DNA from: CBDEUK01 sp965250225
GTDB lineage: Bacteria; Pseudomonadota; Gammaproteobacteria; Eutrophobiales; Eutrophobiaceae
Length of the DNA: 64,000 nucleotides
Assembly: GCA_965250225.1 (NCBI GenBank)
Contig: CBDFNQ010000027.1
Location: 62,001 to 126,000, forward strand
Direction of reading: 5' to 3'
Position numbers and translations under genes: made by a program. Of this stretch, positions 54,562 through 63,458 are shown one piece after another. Within the stretch, counting starts at the first letter, position 1, and each line of letters starts with the position of its first letter. A model generated the notes under the pieces. It was not told the origin of the DNA. It saw nothing but the letters and a program-made list of their open reading frames with translations, and did not search any database.

Positions 54562-55666
54562 TCAACCCTACCTCATTCTATCTATATCAGCCAACGCCCT
54601 GGTAGCTTCCGCTTCCAGAGCAGGTATTTCAGTTTACACGATTGACTGCTTTTCTGATCTTGATACTGCTGAAAAATCCCTTGGTTTGTTCCAGCTTCGG
54701 ATGCAAAATTCTTTTTCTGATTTAGCTGAAATAGAAAAGATCATTCAATCCATTCCTGAAGTAGAATTTGCTGGAGTAGTCATTGGTAGTGGGTTCGAAC
54801 AAGAGCCTGAATTATTAACAGAGTTGGCCTGTTATTGCAGGATTTATGCAAATTCTCCCGATGTCATCCAGACGTGTTCTGATCCAGAATTATTATTTCC
54901 ACTACTAAAAAAAAATGACATTATTTTTCCTGATGTCAGATATTCAAAACCAGATGATCAATCTGAATGGTTATTGAAACAGAAGGGTGCCTGTGGTGGA
55001 GGGCATATTCGTCGATATGAAAACACTACAGTTATAGATGATCAGCATTACCTGCAACGTTTTTGTCAGGGCGATCATTATTCGGTCAATTTTTTAGCCG
55101 CTGGTGGCCAGGTAAATATTATTGGTTGTAACAAAACCTGGTGTAGCCAGCACAGTGTGGATGAATTCAGTTATGGTGGTGCCATCAGTCGGCACATGTT
55201 TGAGCCAGGCATTATCCTTCGACTTCAAAATATACTGGATATCCTTACTACTGAGATAGGGCTGGTCGGATTATGTGGTATAGATTTTATTTTGACAGAC
55301 AATAATAAGGTCGTTTTGCTGGATATTAATCCAAGACCCACAGCAAGTCTGGAGTTGTATGATGATCCATCTGGTGATTTATTTACTACTCATATGCAGG
55401 CTTTTGAACAACAGACACTGGGCTCTTTGCCTGTATCCAGTGTTATCAAAGCCCATGAGATCATCTATAGTCAGAAAGAATTTGAAATTCCGACACAATT
55501 TACATGGCCAGACTGGGTCATTTGTCGTCCAAAGTCTGGAACCTTGATTAAGACAGGACAACCAGTTTGTACAGTGTTGGCAGAGGGAGTGAATCCAGAT
55601 GAAATTCTATCTTGTCTAGGGCAAAGAACAGAACAAATTCGACAGAATTTATTAGCTAAAATTTAA
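54539..55666 (+). CDS. OrfY-like ATP-grasp protein of the H4MPT cluster
   Basis: An about 375-residue ATP-grasp protein. N-terminal ISANALVASASRAGISVYTIDC, the ATP lid KQKGACGGGHIRRY and metal motif VVLLDINPRPTASLELYDD are visible. The start is uncertain: the TTG at 54539 overlaps mtdB by 23 nt, while the ATG at 54491 would overlap by 71 nt. Its place between mtdB and mch equals orfY of Methylobacterium, required for the H4MPT pathway but with unknown chemistry; cofactor side-chain assembly is likely. Confidence 0.82.
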   Translation: MRETSLVNQPYLILSISANALVASASRAGISVYTIDCFSDLDTAEKSLGLFQLRMQNSFSDLAEIEKIIQSIPEVEFAGVVIGSGFEQEPELLTELACYCRIYANSPDVIQTCSDPELLFPLLKKNDIIFPDVRYSKPDDQSEWLLKQKGACGGGHIRRYENTTVIDDQHYLQRFCQGDHYSVNFLAAGGQVNIIGCNKTWCSQHSVDEFSYGGAISRHMFEPGIILRLQNILDILTTEIGLVGLCGIDFILTDNNKVVLLDINPRPTASLELYDDPSGDLFTTHMQAFEQQTLGSLPVSSVIKAHEIIYSQKEFEIPTQFTWPDWVICRPKSGTLIKTGQPVCTVLAEGVNPDEILSCLGQRTEQIRQNLLAKI

Positions 55667-55771
55667 CCATACGAGAAAAACATGAGAAAGAATATCTTGG
55701 CTAGAATGTGACAGATTGTTAGACTGGTTCTAGATATTTTTTCTAAATAATTTATACAGGACTTTCTGTTA

Positions 55772-56767
55772 ATGGCTCAGAGTAAAGATTCAAATTCATC
55801 CTTGCAGATCAATAAACTCACCCGACCTATTATCGATGATTTAATTGAAAATGCCGATGCATACCGCCTCGAAATCTCGACAACAGACAATGGTTCAATT
55901 GTTATTGATGCTGGTATCAATGCCATCGGCGGGATTGAAGCGGGTCGTTTAATTGGTGAAATTTGTATGGGGGGGCTGGGCACCGTTCGACTTCGGGCCT
56001 CCACTAACTTCCCGGCCTGGTCATGGCATGTGGATGTTCATAGCACCAATCCTGTGATTAGTTGCCTGGGTAGCCAATACGCCGGCTGGAGTTTGTCCCA
56101 TGGAAAAGGCAAGGGCGCGTTTAATGCGCTGGGTTCCGGTCCTGCCCGGGCTCTCGGTAGCAGTGAAGAGTTATATGAAGAGCTGGATTATCGTGATCAA
56201 TCTGAAACAACCTGTATTGTTATCGAGGCAGATGTGATTCCACCTGTTGAAATTGCCGACAAGATTGCTAAGTCCTGTGGTGTCGCCACATCTGACTTAA
56301 CCTTGATTATCACGCCAACATCGAGTTTAGCAGGCAGTGTGCAAGTCGTTGCCCGTGTACTGGAAACCGCATTGCATAAGGCACATGCATTAGGCTATGA
56401 ACTCGACAATATTATGGACGGTGCGGGTAGTGCACCTATTTGCCCGCCGGCCCCGGACTTCCTCACTGCAATGAGCCGGACCAACGATGCTATTTTATTT
56501 GCCGGACAGGTGCATTTATTTGTCAATGATTCTGATGACAATATTAAAGAGCTGGCAGAAAAATTACCGTCCAGTGCTTCGAAAGATTATGGCCAACCAT
56601 TTGGACAAATTTTTAAAGCGGTGAACTACGATTTTTATCAAATTGACCCCATGTTATTTAGTCCGGCACGAGTAACAATATCCTCTTTGAAAACTGGCAG
56701 CAGTTATTCTGCAGGCACAATTGATTTTGACGTGTTAGATAAGTCTTTTAGCAATAAGTGTGGCTAA
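55772..56767 (+). CDS. mch: methenyl-H4MPT cyclohydrolase
   Basis: A 331-residue Mch that hydrolyses methenyl-H4MPT to formyl-H4MPT, the substrate of FhcD. Family segments: INAIGGIEAGRLIGEICMGGLG, WSWHVDVHSTNPVISCLGSQYAGW, GSGPARALG and YELDNIMDGAGSAPICPPAP. Its last 8 nt overlap the GTG start of the next gene. Confidence 0.96.
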   Translation: MAQSKDSNSSLQINKLTRPIIDDLIENADAYRLEISTTDNGSIVIDAGINAIGGIEAGRLIGEICMGGLGTVRLRASTNFPAWSWHVDVHSTNPVISCLGSQYAGWSLSHGKGKGAFNALGSGPARALGSSEELYEELDYRDQSETTCIVIEADVIPPVEIADKIAKSCGVATSDLTLIITPTSSLAGSVQVVARVLETALHKAHALGYELDNIMDGAGSAPICPPAPDFLTAMSRTNDAILFAGQVHLFVNDSDDNIKELAEKLPSSASKDYGQPFGQIFKAVNYDFYQIDPMLFSPARVTISSLKTGSSYSAGTIDFDVLDKSFSNKCG

Positions 56768-57683
56768 TTCTGGCAATGAAATCGCCATTATTACGGACGA
56801 TCCAGGTTGGCACGGACGTAAACTCAAAGAGGCTTTATTTAAACACGGTTTGAACAGCCGCTATCTCTCATTAACAGACTGCTCTTTTCAGATTAACGAT
56901 GGCAGACAAATTGTTAGCCTCCCGGATTTTGAAAATAATTTGCCATTGGGCTTGTTTATACGTGGAGTGCCCGGTGGTTCCCTCGAACAAGTTATTTTCC
57001 GTTTGAATGTCCTGCACATACTCAAAGATATGGGTATCACTGTGTTTAATAATGGTCGTGCCATCGAAAGAACAGTTGATAAATCTATGACCAGCTATTT
57101 GCTGGACAAAGCCGGGATACCAACACCACCAACATGGGTGTTTGAATCAGAAGATAAGGCACTATCCCTGTATGAGTCTGAGACCCGGGCAGGCCGAGAA
57201 CTGGTATTAAAACCCCTGTTTGGTTCACAAGGTGTTGGTGTTCAAAAAATGACCCAGGAGCTCATAGGACGACATCAGGAAGTCACACAAGGATTGTTCT
57301 ATATACAACGAATGGTGGATAAAAATGAAGGTGACTGGGAGGATATTCGTGTCCTGGTGATCAATGGCAAAGCCACAAAGGCGATGTTGCGAAAAGGGCA
57401 ATCCTGGATAACCAATCGAACTCAGGGGGCAGTCTGTCTGCCGCTGACAATGGATACTACAATCCGGCAATTGGCTGAAGAGGCCGCTGCTGCCGTCGAC
57501 ATTGATTATTGCGGTGTCGACCTGATTGTTGATAAACAAGGTGTTTTACAGGTTCTTGAGGTCAATAGTATCCCTGCCTGGTGGGGGTTGCAGAAGGTGG
57601 TTGGTGAAGATATCGCTACGCTACTGATTGATGCTTTCGTTAGCAAGATCAATCAATTACAATCTGAAATCCAGAATTCCTGA
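56760..57683 (+). CDS. Orf5-like ATP-grasp (RimK-type) protein of H4MPT/methylofuran synthesis
   Basis: A 307-residue RimK-family ligase, starting at GTG 56760 within the end of mch. ATP-grasp motifs include RTVDKSMTSYLLDKAGIPTP, ELVLKPLFGSQGVGV, FYIQRMVDKNEGDWEDIRVL and VLEVNSIPAWWGLQ. RimK-like ligases add glutamates or similar residues, which suits the glutamylated side chain of the cofactor. Equivalent genes are called orf5 in Methylobacterium. Substrate not known. Confidence 0.83.
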   Translation: MANSGNEIAIITDDPGWHGRKLKEALFKHGLNSRYLSLTDCSFQINDGRQIVSLPDFENNLPLGLFIRGVPGGSLEQVIFRLNVLHILKDMGITVFNNGRAIERTVDKSMTSYLLDKAGIPTPPTWVFESEDKALSLYESETRAGRELVLKPLFGSQGVGVQKMTQELIGRHQEVTQGLFYIQRMVDKNEGDWEDIRVLVINGKATKAMLRKGQSWITNRTQGAVCLPLTMDTTIRQLAEEAAAAVDIDYCGVDLIVDKQGVLQVLEVNSIPAWWGLQKVVGEDIATLLIDAFVSKINQLQSEIQNS

Positions 57684-57684
57684 G

Positions 57685-58548
57685 ATGTCATCCCTGTCTC
57701 GTACCAAATTGCTCGAAGAGTTGGTGCTAACGAGTTTTCTGATCGAAGTAAACGCCTTAAAACCCGGTAATGTCCATCGTTATGCTGCGGGGCATAATAT
57801 GAGTATTAACGATTTTGAAAAAAGTGCCGAGTTAACCAGTCCCATTCTCTGTCAGCATGATTTATCAGTGGGTGAGCGGATTTATAGAGCAGTGGAAGTG
57901 ACAATGCAGCAAGTTGGTTGCAATACCAATCTCGGCATGTTGTTGTTGTTTGCACCGCTGGTTGCCGCTGTAGAAGAGAGGCAGGCCGGAACTAGACTGG
58001 GTCTAAGGCAGCGTCTCAGTATTGTATTGTCCTCGCTGAATGATCAGGATGCACGTTGTATTTTTCAGGCGATTCGTTTGGCGAATCCAGGTGGTTTAGG
58101 AGAGAGTGAACGTTACGACGTCAAAGGAATGCCTGAGATCAGTGTGCAAGCCGCCATGGAGGAAGCCCGAAACAGAGATCGAATCGCACTACAATACGTC
58201 AGTGGATTTGAGGATATCTTTAGCTATGGCTTAGTCTGGATAAAGGATTATACTCAGCGTTGGAATCAGGTAGAATGGGCCGCTGTTTTATGCTACCTTA
58301 ATTTATTGAGTCGATTTTGCGACTCGCATGTTGTGCGTAAGCACGGGGAAAAGCGTGCCGAGGAAATAAGAATGAACAGCGAAGGAATCGCAGCGCGTTT
58401 CGCAGGGCAAGAACAGCCAGAACGAATGAAACGGCAATTATTGCAATACGATACGCAACTTAAGTCTACGGGGATTAATCCAGGTACAACAGCGGATTTA
58501 ACCGCGACCAGTATTTTGGCCTATTACCTGAAAAAAAATGACTTATAA
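57685..58548 (+). CDS. Orf7-like CitG-family protein (triphosphoribosyl-dephospho-CoA synthase-related)
   Basis: A 287-residue protein of the CitG family, starting at ATG 57685 one base after the orf5 stop. It has EVNALKPGNVHRYAAGHNMS, NTNLGMLLLFAPLVAA and RLANPGGLGESERYDV, plus the terminal GINPGTTADLTATSILAYYL. CitG enzymes transfer ribose-phosphate units. As orf7, it is part of the H4MPT gene set in methylotrophs and probably helps build the cofactor. The exact reaction is unknown. Confidence 0.85.
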   Translation: MSSLSRTKLLEELVLTSFLIEVNALKPGNVHRYAAGHNMSINDFEKSAELTSPILCQHDLSVGERIYRAVEVTMQQVGCNTNLGMLLLFAPLVAAVEERQAGTRLGLRQRLSIVLSSLNDQDARCIFQAIRLANPGGLGESERYDVKGMPEISVQAAMEEARNRDRIALQYVSGFEDIFSYGLVWIKDYTQRWNQVEWAAVLCYLNLLSRFCDSHVVRKHGEKRAEEIRMNSEGIAARFAGQEQPERMKRQLLQYDTQLKSTGINPGTTADLTATSILAYYLKKNDL

Positions 58549-58704
58549 ATAGTTTTGACGATCTGCAGATTGTATGGACGACTGGGGGTTATCAAAAAAA
58601 ACCATAGGGCAAAACCCTTTTTTAAACTCAACTAACAGATAGGAAGACAGCTAATGTCAATTTTCTCAAAACTCTTTGGCTTTCTAACTGGAGGAGACAC
58701 AAAA

Positions 58705-59217
58705 ATGGCAGTAATTGATAGAACTCTAATTGGCGAAGCTTTGGTTGGTGATGGTAATGAAGTTGCTCATATTGACTTGATTATTGGACCACGCGGTAGC
58801 GCCGCTGAAACTTCTTTTTGTAACGCACTTACAAATAACAAAGACGGTTTTAGTACGCTGCTTGCTGTTGTCGCTCCAAACCTGGCTTGTAGACCAGATA
58901 CAATTTTATTCAACAAAGTCACCATTAAAGGTGCCAAGCAAGCAATTCAAATGTTTGGTCCTGCCCAGCGTGGTGTAGCTATGGCAGTTATGGATTGTGT
59001 TGAAGATGGCACTATCCCTGCTGACGAAGCAAATGATGTTTTCGTAAGTGTTGGTGTTTTTATTCACTGGCTGGCAGATGATGATTCCAAAATCGAAGAA
59101 TATAATTACGAAGCAACAAAACTGTCACTCAAACGTGCAGTTGCTCGTGAACCAAAGGCTGCGGAAGTTCTTAGCAAGCGTGGTTCAGCAGATCATCCTT
59201 TTGCAGCTAACAATTAA
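58705..59217 (+). CDS. fae: formaldehyde-activating enzyme
   Basis: A 170-residue Fae that condenses formaldehyde with H4MPT to methylene-H4MPT. The sequence from MAVIDRTLIGEALVGDGNEV on is very close to Methylobacterium Fae, with the active-site His in EVAHIDLIIGPRGS, and APNLACRPDTILFNKVTIK, MFGPAQRGVAMAV, ending HPFAANN. The ATG at 58705 has a strong GGAGGAG. A second in-frame ATG at 58654 with its own AGGAAG would add 17 residues (MSIFSKLFGFLTGGDTK). Last gene of the plus-strand operon, followed by a terminator. Confidence 0.96.
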   Translation: MAVIDRTLIGEALVGDGNEVAHIDLIIGPRGSAAETSFCNALTNNKDGFSTLLAVVAPNLACRPDTILFNKVTIKGAKQAIQMFGPAQRGVAMAVMDCVEDGTIPADEANDVFVSVGVFIHWLADDDSKIEEYNYEATKLSLKRAVAREPKAAEVLSKRGSADHPFAANN

Positions 59218-59249
59218 TTCGTTGCTGTAAAAAAGATAGATTTGATTTA

Positions 59250-59276
59250 ATACCCCGCTTTGCGGGGTATTTTTTT
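59250..59276 (+). terminator. rho-independent terminator after fae
   Basis: TACCCCGC-TTT-GCGGGGTA followed by TTTTTTT, about 30 bp after the fae stop. Strong and unidirectional for the plus strand. Confidence 0.93.
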
Positions 59277-59302
59277 GCCTGCATTTCGAGAGGATGTTTT
59301 AT

Positions 59303-60004
59303 TTATTTTTGGCTCAACTGAATAGATTTATTATGTAAGGCACTGGAAACCAGAGCTCCAGCGACACCTAGTTTTTCTAGTGTATTGAGATCTTTATTAT
59401 TACGAATGCCACCAGCAATGTAGAGTTTGTGTCTGGTTTCAATTTTTTCCAGTAACATGTGAATCCTTTTTATGTCTACACCACTGTCTGAACCGACTCG
59501 GTCAAGGTTCATAAGAATGATTTTTTCTGGCCAGAATGTCGTATCATTGAGTATCTCTAAATCGCCGATAATCCCCTGCATATTGAAATCAAGTGATAAA
59601 ATAAAGCCAGGATATTTTTGTGAATAATTTTGTAAATCAGCAGAGGAAAAGTTTGTTTCACTACCTAAAACGGGAAAAAATCTTGCGCCATAACTGTTTA
59701 ATAACTCGGTCAATAAATCAGCAAGGGGAGTGCCTGCATCGAGCCAGATTGAAAGGTCTGGAAAACGATCAAACAAGGTTTTTACAATTTCCAGTTGATT
59801 TCCGGTATTTGTGATTGCATTTAAGTCAGCAATATAGACACTATCAAAGCTAAAATCATTGACGAAAATGGAACATATATCTTCAGCCTTTGTGCTTTGT
59901 GTGAGTTGTGATTGAATAGCTTGATAGTGTTCGCGTTCACCCTGTTTAGCATGCACAACTTCACCATCTTTTAGATCAATAACCGGGATAAGATGCATAT
60001 TCAT
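59303..60004 (-). CDS. HisA-like TIM-barrel protein linked to C1-cofactor synthesis
   Basis: A 233-residue protein with the HisA/HisF half-barrel pattern: HLIPVIDLKDGEVVHAKQGE at the start, SVYIADLNAI, GFILSLDFNMQG, KIILMNLDRVGSDSG and LYIAGGIRNNKDL. The catalytic Asp positions of HisA appear kept. It lies away from his genes and is divergent (23 bp gap) from MfnD/MfnF-like genes. HisA-related proteins of this type recur in methylotroph H4MPT clusters, so a role in methylofuran or H4MPT synthesis is likely. Confidence 0.8.
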   Translation of the reverse strand: MNMHLIPVIDLKDGEVVHAKQGEREHYQAIQSQLTQSTKAEDICSIFVNDFSFDSVYIADLNAITNTGNQLEIVKTLFDRFPDLSIWLDAGTPLADLLTELLNSYGARFFPVLGSETNFSSADLQNYSQKYPGFILSLDFNMQGIIGDLEILNDTTFWPEKIILMNLDRVGSDSGVDIKRIHMLLEKIETRHKLYIAGGIRNNKDLNTLEKLGVAGALVSSALHNKSIQLSQK

Positions 60005-60027
60005 TTTAATGCGTCATATAAATAACA

Positions 60028-61017
60028 GTGAAAATATTTGTTTGTGAGTTTATCACGTCAGGCGGTTTTATAAATCAGACTCTGCCACCATCGTTGGCAA
60101 AAGAAGGCGATCTGATGATCAAAGCCGTGATGAATAATTTGCACGAAATGATTGATGTTGAGGTCTTGTTGACACGTGACGATCGACTTGATGCAATCAA
60201 TGGATTTAGTCAGGCCAGGGTCATTAAAAATAATGATGATCCTTTTTCAGTTTGGAAAGATTATTTTTTACGTGCCGATGCAACAATTATCATAGCCCCT
60301 GAAACAGATAATACATTATTGAATCTGACTGAGCTTGCTGAGCAATGCGAGTGTACAGTTATGGGATGTGCGAAACAGGCAATCGAATTAACCAGCAGTA
60401 AATTAAGGACTCAACATGTACTTGAAACATGCAAAATTTTATTACCTAAAACGTATGCTTCTATCCTCGAACTTCCATTCGAAAAACCAGATGGCTGGAT
60501 TGTTAAACCCGATGATGGAGTGGGTGCAGAGAGTTGTCAGATAATTTCCAGACAATCAGAGTTACAGCAATGGTTGGATCAAAATAGCGAGATAAAATCG
60601 TGGTTGGTGCAGGAGTTTATTGTCGGAACTCACGCGAGTTTCATTATGCTTTGTCTACACAGTGATATGCGACTATTGTCTATCAATGAACAAGTTATTG
60701 AGATTGAATCATCTGAAATTAAATTAAAACAAATTCATGTGAACGGGTTGCATGATCTTTATGAGAAAATTCATCCAATAGCACTTAATATCGCAAAAAA
60801 TATTCCTGGTTTATGGGGGCTGATAGGTGTTGATTTTATACAGACAAAAGTTGGCACAGTAATACTTGAAATTAACCCAAGATTTACCACTGCTTTTTGT
60901 GGATTGTCACAATCAATCAATTACAATCCAGTCAAGTATTTACTTTCTATGCTGAAAACGAATGAGCTTCCTGAGATGAAACATATTCAAAATACACGAG
61001 TCACTGTTGATCTATAA
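60028..61017 (+). CDS. MfnD-like ATP-grasp ligase (Orf17-type), methylofuran synthesis
   Basis: A 329-residue ATP-grasp protein starting at GTG 60028 (KIFVCEFITSGGF). It has the ATP lid DGWIVKPDDGVGAESCQIIS, SWLVQEFIVGTHASFIML and metal motif GTVILEINPRFTTAFCGLSQ. This family includes MfnD, the tyramine-glutamate ligase of methanofuran synthesis, and the methylotroph orf17 product. In methylofuran the acceptor is thought to be tyrosine/tyramine. It lies 3 bp upstream of the MfnF-like gene. Confidence 0.82.
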   Translation: MKIFVCEFITSGGFINQTLPPSLAKEGDLMIKAVMNNLHEMIDVEVLLTRDDRLDAINGFSQARVIKNNDDPFSVWKDYFLRADATIIIAPETDNTLLNLTELAEQCECTVMGCAKQAIELTSSKLRTQHVLETCKILLPKTYASILELPFEKPDGWIVKPDDGVGAESCQIISRQSELQQWLDQNSEIKSWLVQEFIVGTHASFIMLCLHSDMRLLSINEQVIEIESSEIKLKQIHVNGLHDLYEKIHPIALNIAKNIPGLWGLIGVDFIQTKVGTVILEINPRFTTAFCGLSQSINYNPVKYLLSMLKTNELPEMKHIQNTRVTVDL

Positions 61018-61020
61018 ATA

Positions 61021-62091
61021 ATGCAAAACAATGAAAGATTCGTTGTCGGATGGGATATCGGTGGGGCACACCTCAAGCTGGCATGTTTGAGTGATAGTGG
61101 TGATGTCCTTGATATTCTTCAATATCCAACACCGGTCTGGAAAGGAATGGAATCACTCAGGCGTGCGATTAATACAGCAATGGAGCACATTCAAAAAAGC
61201 CTGAGTGTTAATAACATCCGACATGCGGTGACGATGACAGCTGAACTGGTCGATTTGTTTCCGAACAGACATCAGGGCGTGTTAGAAATTTCCAGTTTGT
61301 TGAACCAGATAATCAATGACCAAACAGTTCTTTTCTACGCAGGAGACAATGGTTTCGTTGACGCTGATGAAATTGGAACAGTGACGAACAAGGTTTCTTC
61401 GGCAAACTGGCATGCTACTGCTAACTTCGTTGCAAGCAAACTGAGCCATGGAGTTATTCTGGATATGGGCAGCACAACAACAGATATTATTCCCTTTGAG
61501 TCAGGCTTAAGCATTCCTGCGGGTTATTCCGATCATGAACGTTTGTACACACAGGAATTGCTCTATACCGGGATGATACGAACACCGGTGATGGCTATCG
61601 TGAAACAACTGCCGTATCGCAATAAAGATTATAATATTATGGCCGAGCATTTCGCTACAATGGCAGATGTTTATCGTGTGACAGGACAGTTGAACGAACA
61701 GGATGATTATATGGAGTCGGCTGATGGCAAGGAAAAAACAGTGTTAGCCAGTACGCGCAGGTTGGCCAGGTTGATAGGCCTCGATATAAAAGACATTTCG
61801 AAATCTGACACGCAAGAATTTAAAACCATGGCTGAATATATTGTTCAACAGCAACTTGAAATGATAGATGCCTGTCTTTTAAATGGATTTTCACGTTTAA
61901 ATCAAAAAAGTAATGCGGTCCTGGTAGGCGCCGGATGCGGACGTTCTCTAATTTCTTCTGTTGCGGATATACATAATATTGAATACATAGATTTTAACGA
62001 TTTGCTTATGGTCACAAACGATAAAAAATATCTGGCTGGAAATTGTGCTGCTGCTGTGGCTGTGGCTGATATTGCGAGGAATTTGCCTTGA
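61021..62091 (+). CDS. MfnF-like H4MPT-linked C1 transfer pathway protein
   Basis: A 356-residue ASKHA-fold protein related to hydantoinase A. ATPase motifs: VGWDIGGAHLKLACLS at the N-terminus and HGVILDMGSTTTDIIPFESG in the centre; later NAVLVGAGCGRSLISSV. In methanogens MfnF joins the furan and tyramine-glutamate parts of methanofuran; methylotroph relatives are in the same pathway. It overlaps pabB by 4 nt (TTGA). Confidence 0.85.
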   Translation: MQNNERFVVGWDIGGAHLKLACLSDSGDVLDILQYPTPVWKGMESLRRAINTAMEHIQKSLSVNNIRHAVTMTAELVDLFPNRHQGVLEISSLLNQIINDQTVLFYAGDNGFVDADEIGTVTNKVSSANWHATANFVASKLSHGVILDMGSTTTDIIPFESGLSIPAGYSDHERLYTQELLYTGMIRTPVMAIVKQLPYRNKDYNIMAEHFATMADVYRVTGQLNEQDDYMESADGKEKTVLASTRRLARLIGLDIKDISKSDTQEFKTMAEYIVQQQLEMIDACLLNGFSRLNQKSNAVLVGAGCGRSLISSVADIHNIEYIDFNDLLMVTNDKKYLAGNCAAAVAVADIARNLP

Positions 62092-63458
62092 CAATCAAGC
62101 TTGCAGAATTGCCTTATTACAATGATTCTTCAGAAATCTTTGCCAATATTGCAGATGAAGAATGGAGTATTTATCTGGATAGCGGATATCCTTATAAAGA
62201 TAACGGACGTTACGATATATTTTCAGCACGCCCATATATTACTTTGCTCACCTATGGAAATGAGACGGTCCTTAACAAGGATGGAAAAATTATACACAGC
62301 GAGGATGATCCCTTTGAATTAGTGCGAGCTCATTTAGGAAATAAACAACAAAACTTTACTGCATTACCATTTTGTGGTGGAGCCATGGGGTATTTTGCCT
62401 ATGATTTAGGGCGACACATCGAAAAATTACCCCAACAGACAAGACATGATTTACCCATTCCGGATATGGCTATTGGCGTATATGACTGGGCAGTTATAGT
62501 GGATCATCAAATGAGACAAAGCTGGATCGTTTCACAAGGCAATCACTGTGCTACCAGTGATCAATGGTTAGATTTGATTAAGTTGTTTGAAAATAAAAGC
62601 AATAAAACCTATACGCCATTTAAAGCGACATCAAAATACACTTCTAATCTTGATCAAAAAAAATACGCAAAAGCATTTGATAAAATTAAACAGTATATTG
62701 TGGATGGCGATTGCTATCAGGTAAATCTGGCGCAACGTTTTGAAGTCAATGTGGAAGGCGACCCCTGGTCTGCTTATAAGAAATTAAGAGAATTAAATCC
62801 TGCGCCATTTGCTTCGTATATGAACATTCCGGATTGTAATATCCTGAGTTCATCACCAGAACGTTTCTTAAAACTCAAGGGGGGGCTGGTTGAAACCAAA
62901 CCGATCAAGGGAACACGACGACGTTCTGTGTTTGCTTATGAAGACGCTGCCCTGGCACAGGAGCTTCTGGAAAGTGAAAAGGATCGTGCGGAAAATGTCA
63001 TGATTGTTGACTTGCTCAGAAATGATCTGGGTAAGATCTGTGAAACAGGTTCTATCTCGGTCCCTAAATTATACGCACTTGAAAGTTTCGCCACCGTGCA
63101 TCACCTGGTAAGTACGGTTGTTGGACGATTGGACAAATCAATTCATGCAATGGATTTATTGCGAGCTTGTTTTCCAGGCGGTTCTATTACAGGTGCGCCG
63201 AAATTACGGTCGATGGAAATCATTGAAGAACTTGAACCGCATAGAAGAAATGTTTATTGCGGCAGTATGGGTTACATTGGTTTTGATGGCGATATGGATA
63301 CTAATATCACCATCAGAACCCTGGTACACCATGATGATAAATTCTATTGCTGGGCCGGTGGCGGCATTGTTGCGGACTCAGAAATGAGATCCGAATATCA
63401 GGAATGTTTTGACAAGGCTGAAGCATTACTTAAATTGTTTGAGTATAAAAAAGATTAA
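62088..63458 (+). CDS. pabB: aminodeoxychorismate synthase component I
   Basis: A 456-residue chorismate-utilising enzyme, full length. PabB identity is indicated by LVETKPIKGTRRR (PIKGT, versus PIAGT in TrpE) together with AENVMIVDLLRNDLGKI, FATVHHLVSTVVG, CFPGGSITGAPKLRSMEIIE and CGSMGYIGFDGDMDTNITIR. Start is TTG at 62088. It supplies 4-aminobenzoate for folate and for H4MPT, which explains its location in this cluster. Confidence 0.92.
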   Translation: MTIKLAELPYYNDSSEIFANIADEEWSIYLDSGYPYKDNGRYDIFSARPYITLLTYGNETVLNKDGKIIHSEDDPFELVRAHLGNKQQNFTALPFCGGAMGYFAYDLGRHIEKLPQQTRHDLPIPDMAIGVYDWAVIVDHQMRQSWIVSQGNHCATSDQWLDLIKLFENKSNKTYTPFKATSKYTSNLDQKKYAKAFDKIKQYIVDGDCYQVNLAQRFEVNVEGDPWSAYKKLRELNPAPFASYMNIPDCNILSSSPERFLKLKGGLVETKPIKGTRRRSVFAYEDAALAQELLESEKDRAENVMIVDLLRNDLGKICETGSISVPKLYALESFATVHHLVSTVVGRLDKSIHAMDLLRACFPGGSITGAPKLRSMEIIEELEPHRRNVYCGSMGYIGFDGDMDTNITIRTLVHHDDKFYCWAGGGIVADSEMRSEYQECFDKAEALLKLFEYKKD

